A stretch of 64,000 nt of DNA, taken from positions 75,597,001 to 75,661,000 of the forward strand of contig CM075656.1 of NCBI GenBank assembly GCA_037953625.1, given 5' to 3'. The position numbers were made by a program, and so were the translations under genes. Under the pieces are notes generated by a model. That model worked only from the letters and a program-made list of their open reading frames with translations, searched no databases and was not told where the DNA came from. Below, piece by piece: positions 56,232 to 64,000 of the stretch (its first letter is position 1; each line of letters opens with the position of its first letter). This DNA comes from Crotalaria pallida. Taxonomy: Eukaryota > Streptophyta > Magnoliopsida > Fabales > Fabaceae.

Positions 56232-57181
56232 GCTCCGAGGTCGTGATGTTCCGTCTCTAGTTGGCGCGTGTGAGCTGCAACCTTCTGGTTTGGCAGTGAC
56301 GATGACATGAGCTTTGACAGCTGTCTAATTACTTAGACTTGGAATAACATTTACTTTTCTCAGGCATATGTCAGACATTCACGGTATACAGAGCGTCATC
56401 ATCATTGTGACGTTAATCGAGGTCCACGCTTTTGGCTGTTGCGCGCCACATGTGTTGGTTCTTATGGCTCCTCACTGGGTTGGGCCTTCTGGGCCAAGCC
56501 CAATATTCAAAAAGAGAGGGAGGATGGTTACTCTTCCCTGTACTTTGACTAGCAAACTGTCTCTGTTGCATTTCCTATTGAACGGTTGGTTTATCTTCTC
56601 ACTATACCCACGTTTCTTCTTCCCTGCGAATACGTTTCCAAGGCAAGGTTTGGTTTCAGCGAGACTTCCGTGACTTGTTCTTCCCTTCCTTCGACATACT
56701 CATTTCTTTTCTGCGATATACACAAGGTATTCTTCTTGCTTCTTCTTTCCTCATTCCTGGGTTTTGGTTTATGCATTTGCGTGATTATTTGGGTGGGTTT
56801 TTTGTGGGTTTATCTGCGTAGCAATGGGTTAGTCATGCTTTTAAGGGGACGGTCTTTCTTGTGGGCACACTGAATTTTCTGGGGAATCTTTGGTTTAAAA
56901 GGTATTTGGGGTATGGTGGGTAGTGCTAGGGGCGTTTGAGTAAGCGCTTGTTGGGGTGGGAGCCAGAGGAGTATTTTCGTTGTTCTCCTATAGTAGCAAG
57001 GAAAAGGACGACCCTTCTGGTATCGGATCTTCTTTTTTTTTTTTTTGGGAACCAGGAGCAGTTCCTATTGAGGCTGTTCGGGGAGGAGCGCGGGGTACCT
57101 GTGGATGGGGGTTTTTTGTGGGGTTATTTTTCATGACCCATAGAACTGACATTCGAGCTTCCCTGTTCTTCCACAGGTACG
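56232..57181 (+). other. Leader and 5' UTR intron of the opposite-strand gene
   Basis: Holds a probable upstream exon ending CACAAG|GTATTC (GT at 56727) and an intron to TTCCACAG (ending 57176), five bases before the ATG. A TATTTAAGG at about 56219-56227 could serve as a TATA element. The small reading frames here are not supported as genes. Confidence 0.45.
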
Positions 57182-58988
57182 ATGCCTCCTCGGAAATGTG
57201 CCAGTCGTCCCGACTTGTACCCAGCTCTTACTTACGCCTCCCACTATCACTGGGTGGACGTTGAGCCGAAGGGGATCCGGTCTCAACTGGATTGCGATGG
57301 CTTACTCTTCAACGTGAAGGGAGCGATATTGCCCTGTTCCCAAGATCCTAGCGGGACTTCTTATGAAGTTTTGCCCTGTTCGGCCGACGACCGAATCTGC
57401 TCTCGAACCGACCCCGACTCTTTCTTCTTCTACGCCGACCTGATACATAAGCTTGGCATAACTCTTCCGTTTACGGAGTTTGAGATGGGCGTTCTGAACG
57501 AGCTGGGGGTGGCCCCTTCGCAACTGCATCCGAACACTTGGTCCTTCCTCAGGGCCTTTCAGAGGTACTGCGGGGCAAAGGGGCTGACATGTACCATTAA
57601 GCTCTTCCTTTGGATATACAACCCCTTCGTTGGAAACAAAGAGGGGGTGACTGGTCGGTTGTGGGTGTCCACCAAGGCTCGAGCTCACTATGGGCTTTTC
57701 GGATTATTCGCCGAGTCATGGAAACATTTTAAACACAGGTTCTTCAAATATAAATATGTCGGTAACGGGCGACCTTGGTTCCGAGATGAAGCGGGGCCAA
57801 AATTTCCTTTGCAGTGGACCCAAGAGTTTTTTAATCGACATCGAGACACACCCCAACAATGGTCGGGAGTGACTCTTGATGCAGCCGAGGCGGAGGCGGC
57901 TTTGCATTTTCGTACTGAATACCTTAGTCGAAAATCCCAGCTCAATGTTGGGGTATTCATGACTTGTGCGGATGACGTGGTTTTAACTGAGATCGGTAAT
58001 ATTTCTTGATGTCTTGTCTTTGTCAAGTCCTTTCCATTTATTTAATGTGCTTCTTTTTCTTTTCGCAGAGAAATATTGGTCCACCATGTCGGCAAGGGCT
58101 TTGAAAGCGTCCCTGGAGGCCCGCAAGCGGAAGAGGGGAGAAAATGTTTCCCGAGCAGCTACGGAACCTGCTGCTCGGCCGACACTGCCCGACTCTACTC
58201 ATCCGACCTTTAGTTTCCTCGCCCAATCGCCGGCGACGAGCGCGGAGGTCGATAGTGCCGCTGATGCTCCACCCCGGCCGCCTGTTGTCAAGAGGTCGGT
58301 CAAAGAAGCTGTTGTTAATCTTTCGGGGTATGAGCTGAAGATGATGACCGAGGGGTTAGCATTTCATCTGAAGAGGGCTACCAATCTCTTTAGCGTTCTA
58401 TCCGAGTATGGAGATGAAGTAGCTGCAGGGATATCGGCCGATCAAAAAAGGAGTCGTGCCGAAATCCGAACTGAGGTGGTCGAGCTAAGGACCAGTACCA
58501 GGGCCGCTGAGCAAAAGTTGGCCGATATGGAGGAAAAACACCGTCAACAGGTGGAGGAGCTTCTCAAGGATCACGAAGCTCGGTTTGCGCAAGCGAGGGT
58601 TGAGGTGAAAGAAGCTAGTCGAAAGGAAGGCTTGGCCGAGATGGGACAAGTGGAGGCGAAGCTTGAGAAAAGGGTTGCTCAAGCTCTGAAGCATAAGGTA
58701 GCGGCGCATGAAGCTGATTTTAGTTTTGAGAAATTTGGTAACAAGATTTTTGCCGGAGCTGTGGAGCAACTTTTGCATTTAAATCTGGGCTTGAGGATCC
58801 GAGTTATTGGTGCCTCCGCTGGGTTCGGGGTTGAAGATGGGAAGCTGGTCGACTATGACAAGGACGATGTGGAAGTCGATCTGAACCGACCCGAGGCGGA
58901 TTTGCCGAACCCGTTGGAAGAGAAAACTGACGAGGAGTTTGATCCGAGTTCAGTTATACTGTCCGATGTGGAGGATGAGTTAGCGTAA
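57182..58988 (+). CDS. Antisense retrotransposon gene, Transposase_28-like protein with coiled coil
   Basis: Two exons, 57182-57995 and 58069-58988, joined by a consensus intron (ATCG|GTAATA to TTCGCAG). The junction keeps the frame and gives about 577 aa without a stop. Residues 90-150 read 'LPFTEFEMGVLNELGVAPSQ' followed by 'LHPNTWSFLRAF', matching the plant domain known as Transposase_28 or 'putative gypsy type transposon' (PF04195). Residues 410-520 form an E/K/A-rich coiled coil ('AEQKLADMEEKHRQQVEELL'). The C-terminus is acidic ('DVEDELA'). It lies between integrase and 3' LTR on the strand opposite to pol, as the antisense extra ORFs of Tat elements do. Its function is unknown despite the domain name; no catalytic motif is visible. 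It is intact while pol is broken. Confidence 0.75.
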
Positions 58989-59632
58989 GCCCCTTATGCT
59001 GGGCGGCTAATATTTTGTGCGAGTACTATGTTTTGTGTACAACAGCTTTTCATAGTGTAAACTTTGTTTGGATCATGCTTGTAGCACATTATAAATTTCA
59101 ATGCAAGTTTTGTTTTTAACTTGTTGCATGCTTTATTTATTTTAAGCCTAAGGTTTAACTTGAAACCCTGTAAGGTACTATGAAATTTTGAAAATGTAAG
59201 TTGAATGTGAATTAAGAAGGAGTGAGTTTTAACTTGAATATCTCAGTAAGTGCAGTAGGCTTATAAGTGTCCTCTGAAAAGAGGCACTGTATATAAGGGA
59301 ATACGGTGGGGAACTCGGATTACCCGTCTTGGCCGAGGTGGGTATCCTCAGCCCCGATGTAGAAGAGGTTGTTGAGTGAAGAGATGTGAAAACATTTCAC
59401 TGCAAGCTGTACATCATCGGGTATCCCTTGTACATTGTGCATACAAGCCGGTCTCTTTTAAGAGATGTAAGCTGTTCGTAGCGCCATGCAACATTTAGGT
59501 GGCTAATACTAAATGAGAAGCTAGTACGTACGTATGTAAGACTGTGGCACTTGAGAAAAAAAAAGTTCTTTTCATTACTTAAAGGATCAGTACATCATTC
59601 CTTGCAAACAATGGCAATCTACCGAGGTGAGA
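58989..59632. other. Convergent 3' region between antisense gene and pol
   Basis: No coding sequence. It would hold the 3' UTRs of both the antisense gene and pol. Confidence 0.5.
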
Positions 59633-61705
59633 TTAATTGTAATATATCTTAAGTTTCGCGACGTTCCACGAGTTCTTAAGTTCGGAGCCTTCAAGAGTTT
59701 CTAGTCGGTACGCCCCAGAGTTTGTTTTTGAGATTACTCTGTAGGGGCCCTCCCAGTTTTGGGCGAACTTCCCGTCTCTTCGGTTCTTGAGGCCAATATC
59801 GGCCCTTCGGAGTACCAGATCTCCTACCTCGAACGACCTGGGCCGAACTTCTTTGTTGTGTTGCCTGGCTTGCCTTTCTTTTGCTTTCTTTTCTCAAACC
59901 GATGCCGCTTCTCGGACTTCTTCGGCCAGGATTAGATTTTCTTTGATCAAATTTTCGTTTTGCCCTGTGGGTCTCTCCCTCATCCTGAAGGTATGGATTC
60001 TTCGTTCAATGGGGATGACCGCGTCACAGCCATAGGTTAATCTGAACGGGGTTTCACCTGTAGAGGTCTGGACCGTGGTTCTGATTGACCAAAGGACCTC
60101 CGGTAAGAGCTCGGCCCATAATCCCTTAGCTTCCAAAATCCTCCTTTTTAGTCTGTCCACGATAACTCTGTTGGCGGCTTCAGCTTGTCCGTTGGTTTGG
60201 GGATGTTCAACTGAGGAAAAATGGTGGGAAATACCGAGGTTTTCTGCCAATATCTGGAAATTGTTGGCTGCAAACTGACTGCCATTATCGGTGATTAATG
60301 TTAGCGGGAGCCCGAAGCGAGAAACGACTTGCTTCATGAAGAATTTTTGGATTCTTGCCGATGTGATGGTGGCTAGTGGCTCAGCCTCGATCCACTTGGT
60401 AAAGTAGTCCACGGCTACCACTATGAACTTTAGTTGACCTGGTGCTGTTGGGAATGGTCCCACGATGTCCATTCCCCACATGCTGAAGGGCCAAGGTGAT
60501 GCCAGGGAATGCAGCTCTTCAGACGGTTTATGATGAATGTCACTGAAGAATTGACATTTGGGACATCGGCGAACGTGGTCAATAGAATCCGCCACTAAGG
60601 TCGGCCAAAAATATCCAGCCCTTAGTATTTTTCGTGCTAAGGATTTGCCTCCAACGTGGTGGCTCCCAAACCCCCCATGAACTTCGTCCAATGCCTCCTG
60701 GGCTTCGTCAAGAGTGAGACACCGCAGAAGAGGAGATGACATTCCTCTTCTGTAGAGGATCCCATCTATAACGACATACTCTGCCGCCTTCCGTCTTAAG
60801 GCTCTTGCTTCTTTCTGATCAGCCGGGATGATATTGTGTTCCAAAAACGACCTTATTGGGTCCATCCAGGTTGTTGAGATCGAGATAGTCATCACCACGC
60901 TCGGGTTTGAAATTTGCTCCTGAATTAGGCTTTTGTTGTTCCCTCCGCCCTTGGTGCTTGCCAACTTGGAAAGAACGTCGGCCCGGGAATTGGAGCTTCG
61001 GGGGATATGGTTAATGGAGAATTTTTCAAATTCTAGAACCAGGGTTTTGACTTTATCTAAGTACTTTTGCAGAATGGGTTCTTTTGCCTGGTAGTCTCCG
61101 GTGATCTGGGACACCACCAACTGGGAATCGCTCAAAATTTGGACTTCGGATGCGCCGAGCTCCTTGGCCATGCGAAGACCAGCTAGGACGGCTTCGTACT
61201 CTGCTTGGTTATTCGAGGCGAGGAACTTGAATTTTAGAGAATATTCAATGCTGATTCCCTCTGCATTTTCCAGAATTACTCCTGCGCCCGCTCCTTTCTG
61301 GTTGCTTGATCCGTCGACGTATATAACCCAAGTGTCCGAGTTAGGGCTTGGATGGGGCTCTGTGAACTCGGACACAAAGTCTGCGAGCACTTGAGACTTA
61401 ACCGCCTTTCTTAGTTCATAGGAAATATCAAACTCGGACAATTCTATCGCCCAAGCCATCATCCTCCCTGCGAGGTCCGGCTTCTGAAGGACTTGTTTTA
61501 TAGGCTGGGTCGTTCTTACGACAATAGGATGGCTTTGAAAGTATTGCCGAAGACGTCGTGCAGCCAGGATAAGGCAAAACGCGAATTTTTCCACTTTAGT
61601 ATAGCGGAGCTCGGGGCCTTGCAAAGCTCGGCTTATAAAGTAGATTGGCAACTCATTCTTACCTTCTTCTCGGATCAGCACCGAGTTAAGTGCCGAACTT
61701 CCTGC
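59633..61705 (-). pseudogene. Pol part 2: RNase H, second RNase H and integrase
   Basis: Continues in the same frame as the RT part after an in-frame TAA (61706-61708). From the Met at 61681: residues 10-100 are the remains of the ordinary RNase H ('FISRALQGPELRYTKVEK'). Residues 117-245 are a second RNase H with 'YVDGSS', 'NNQAEYEA', 'LSDSQL' and 'SRADVLSKLA', supplying the acidic active-site residues. Then comes integrase with the HHCC zinc-binding motif ('CPKCQF' is its second half) and the D,D,E core: 'WGMDIVGPF', 'ITDNGSQF' and the glutamate in 'HPQTNGQAEA'. A TGA at 59894-59896 cuts off the C-terminal module with 'NWEGPYRVI', which stays in frame to 59633. Nuclear cDNA integration is the family role; this copy is disabled. 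Confidence 0.88.
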
Positions 61706-62896
61706 TTACAGGTAAATGAAGAGGGTTTCTCTTTGGGCGGGACTAGAGAGGATTGGGGGGGATGAAATATACTCTTTAAGTGCCAAGAAGGAGGCTTCGC
61801 ACTCCTGGTCCCAATTAAAAGCTGCTCCTTTCTTTAGTAGCTGGTACCAAGGTAAGGCTTTTTTGGCAGCTTGGGGGAGGAATCTTGAAAGCGCGGCCAT
61901 CCTTCCTGCTAGTTGTTGCACTCCTCTGAGGTCGGTGGGGCTTTTCATTTCCAAGATAGCTCGGCATTTATCGGGGTTGGCCTCAATCCCCCTTTCTGAT
62001 AACATAAAGCCGAGGAAGGCGCCTGCTGGAACGCCAAAAGTGCACTTTTCTGGGTTCAATCTCATATTGTGTGCTCTAACACGCTCTAGTACAGCAGCCA
62101 AGTCTTTGACATGGTCTTCTTTTTTTCTGCTCTTGGTAATCATATCGTCAATATACACCTCCATAATATCACCTTCGATGCCGTTGAAGACTTTGTTCAT
62201 CATCCTTTGGTAGGTTGCTCCGGCATTCTTCAGTCCAAAGGGCATGACAGTGTAGCAGTAGGTCGCCTTTCCGGTTGTAAAAGTAGTTTTGTCCTGGTCT
62301 GATGGGTACATGGGGATTTGGTTGTAACATGAATAAGCGTCCATGAAAGATAACAGTTGGTAGCCCGCCGAGTTGTCGACGAGCTGATCGATGATCGGCA
62401 GTGGGTATTGGTCTTTTGGGCATGCCTTGTTGAGGTCGGTATAATCTACGCACATTCTCCAGCTGCCGTTTGCTTTCTTCACCAGGACGGTGTTTGCTAC
62501 CCACTCAGCGTATGGGACTTCTTTGATGAACCCTGCCTGCAATAGGTCGGAAACTTTCTCCTGGATGACTTTCGCCTTCCCCGTCCCTACTCGCCTCATT
62601 TTCTGAGCTACTGGTTTGGCTTTCGGGTCTACACTCAGCTTGTGGCAGATGAAATTCGGGTCAATTCCTGGCATGTCAACCGAGGTCCAAGCAAATAAGT
62701 CAGAGTTGGTTCGCAGTAGGTCTATTATTGCTTCTCGGATTTCTGGGGAGAGGTCGGATCCCACCTTGAGGGTTTTATTAGGGTCGGAAGGGTTGATCTG
62801 GATAGCCGACCAATTTCCTTGTGGGGAGGGTCTCAAGTCGTCTTGCTCTGCCCGGACGTCCAGGTCGGCTAACAAGATTCTTCCTTTAGCCAACAT
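61706..62896 (-). pseudogene. Pol part 1: reverse transcriptase
   Basis: 396-aa frame with the full RT fold: 'WRMCVDYTDLNKACPKDQYP' at about residues 145-165, 'SFMDAYSCYNQI' (first catalytic aspartate), 'MPFGLKNAGATYQRMM', and 'VYIDDM' near residue 250 (the catalytic aspartate pair). The C-terminal thumb and connection continue to 'ETLFIYL', where TAA interrupts. The frame is open upstream of this Met to the end of the protease frame, from which it differs by a one-base shift near 62930. It would copy element RNA into cDNA in virus-like particles, but the stop and the missing gag make this copy inactive. Confidence 0.9.
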
Positions 62897-62928
62897 CGGT
62901 CCGACGAGCTCCTCATTCTCTTTCTCCT

Positions 62929-63567
62929 TTACTTTTCCCCGTAGACTTGCATTGTAACAAAGTCGGGCTCTGACCTGATCGTGACGAGTGCGTCGTCTGA
63001 GCCGATGAATTTTAACACTAGATGAACTGTTGAAACTACTGCTCCAAAGGCCTGCAAACAGGTTCTTCCCAAGATAGCGTTGTAGGGGGAATCACAATTG
63101 ACTACCAGGAATCTGACAATCTCCGTTCGGGCCGAAGGTTGTTCGCCTAGGGTTACCGGGAGGTGGATTGCTCCTACAGGACGGATCGCCTCGTTCGCGA
63201 ATCCAAACAGATTTCCTTCGAAGCTTCGGAGATCAGAGGTTTTCAACTTTAGCGCCTGGAAGGTCTGCATAAAGAGGATATCGGCTGAGCTGCCCTGGTC
63301 TACCAGGACCCGGGCGACCTTAAAGTTGGCGATCATGGTCGCAACCACCATTGGATCGTTGTGGTTAGGGACTATGCCTTCCAGGTCGTGATTAGAGAAA
63401 CTAATGGGTACCTTTTGAGGTGGTCTCTTGTAGATCTGCTTGTGGCGAACGGCCATGATTTGGTTGATGTACTTTTTCCTTTCCGCCTTGGTCTCACCAT
63501 CATCGACGAAACCTCCCGAGATATTACAAACTGGGAAGCTTGCGGTTGAATTAGGTGGGGGAGGCAA
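62929..63567 (-). pseudogene. Gag-pol junction: retropepsin-type protease
   Basis: 212-aa frame. The motif 'VLVDQGSSADILFM' near residue 88 is the aspartic protease active site in the D-x-G form; glutamine takes the usual threonine place, as in a number of plant Tat-type elements. 'PYNAILGRTCLQAF' further on matches the second conserved block of retropepsins. The upstream gag frame (from about 63674, MTKHTSTQKKKKEF...) joins through a run of C/G residues with a frame change and is only about 35 codons long, so the capsid part is missing. The stop after 'VYGEK' lies one base out of frame with RT. Confidence 0.85.
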
Positions 63568-63706
63568 GGGGGGGGATCTGGTGTCCTGTTGTCAGCAAAC
63601 TGTAGAGGCTGAGCGGGGCTACGTTCCTCGCGGAACTCTTTCTTCTTTTTCTGGGTTGAGGTGTGTTTAGTCATGGTAGGTACTGGTGGGAGTGATTTTA
63701 TCTGTT

Positions 63707-63724
63707 CCCCACAGACGGCGCCAA
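63707..63724 (-). other. Primer-binding site
   Basis: One base inside the 5' LTR the minus strand reads TGGCGCCGTCTGTGGGGA. The first ten bases fit the 3' end of plant tRNA-Asp, as in some other Tat and Athila elements. The tRNA assignment is from memory of the family and not certain. Confidence 0.65.
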
Positions 63725-64000
63725 TGTGATGTCCTAGGGCGAGGAGAACTTCTAAGGAGGGGGAATCTACCTTAGAGGAGACTCTGCCTAGGGTTTATGT
63801 GTGATGTTTGTTGGGAGTCCTCTAGTGGCCAAAGGGGAAGCCAAAGAGATACCCTAATCACTGGTGTGTGAGGGTGGCGATTAGGGTAAGAGGACGTACC
63901 TTTGCCCCATGTAGTCCTGAGCTACTTATAGGGGGGAGCTGGTTGCCCTAATGGGCCAACTTGGGACCCAAGTAGGGCTAGCCTGTAATGAGCTAGGAGT
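63725..64000 (-). repeat. 5' LTR of the gypsy element (partial)
   Basis: The 276 bp to the window end repeat 55543-55818. I count three differences (near positions 26, 255 and 272 of the LTR). Confidence 0.9.

Larger units (their letters stand above)
55543..64000 (-). mobile_element. Ty3/gypsy LTR retrotransposon, Tat-type, gag-deleted
   Basis: Read on the minus strand the order is: 5' LTR (63725 to beyond the window), primer-binding site, short gag stub, protease, reverse transcriptase, RNase H, a second RNase H, integrase, an opposite-strand gene, polypurine tract and 3' LTR (55543-56095). The PR-RT-RH-INT order defines Ty3/gypsy. The extra RNase H and the opposite-strand gene before the 3' LTR are marks of the Tat lineage. 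The gag core (capsid and zinc knuckle) is missing and pol has three lesions, so the copy is not autonomous. The visible LTR parts differ at only about 3 of 276 positions, so the insertion is recent. Confidence 0.9.

Noticed and set aside
62925..62940. Programmed frameshift between protease and RT
   Set aside because: The GGGGAAAAG at the shift is not a standard slippery heptamer in this frame, and other lesions show that the copy is decaying. A one-base change is simpler.
1..64000. CRISPR arrays, operons or bacterial features
   Set aside because: No regularly spaced short repeats and no bacterial gene organisation; this is plant nuclear DNA.

Overview
This is a nuclear window from a flowering plant, most likely a papilionoid legume. 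The evidence is AT-rich intergenic DNA, plant introns with UTR splice sites, a tandem family of F-box/FBA genes, and dense plant transposons (MULE-type and Stowaway MITEs, tRNA-derived SINEs, Helitrons, Ty1/copia scraps and a Ty3/gypsy element of the Tat kind). The legume assignment rests on the general look of the F-box and repeat families and is an inference. There are no tRNA or rRNA genes, no CRISPR array and no bacterial features.

Layout. 1-1188 is an LTR-like remnant on the minus strand that cuts into an old, diverged copy of the F-box flanking unit (1189-2580). AT-rich DNA follows to about 4340. From 4340 to 43850 lies a tandem array of six F-box units, called A to F here. A (5.2 kb) is a pseudogene scrap. 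B (9.7 kb) is an intact 392-aa gene. C (16.3 kb) is truncated. D (21.9 kb) has one nonsense codon and has lost its leader exon. E (30.5 kb) is an intact 392-aa gene. F (39.2 kb) lacks the F-box and is frameshifted. The units differ mainly in transposon insertions and deletions, many of which can be polarised because another unit keeps the empty or undeleted site. B and D share one set of insertions, C and E another, and A and F a third, so the array grew by duplication of multi-unit blocks.

43.3-52.7 kb is transposon-rich: a Ty1/copia RNase H fragment between inverted repeats, several MITEs, diverged tandem repeats, one Helitron 3' end, and then a probable Helitron of about 4.5 kb carrying exons of an RPA70-like (DUF223-type) gene and an antisense captured exon. 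Its 3' end abuts the promoter of a seventh, divergent and intact F-box gene, G (53.1-54.3 kb).

55543 to the window end is a nearly complete Ty3/gypsy Tat-lineage element on the minus strand. The left LTR is complete and the right LTR runs off the window. Protease, reverse transcriptase, dual RNase H and integrase are present but broken by a frame change and two in-frame stops, and the gag core is missing. Between pol and the 3' LTR is an opposite-strand gene with a 5' UTR intron and a seamless coding intron, predicting about 577 aa: a Transposase_28-like N-terminal domain, a coiled coil and an acidic tail. This intact antisense gene inside a decayed element, the spliced Helitron gene and the dated insertions and deletions of the F-box array are the parts most worth following up.
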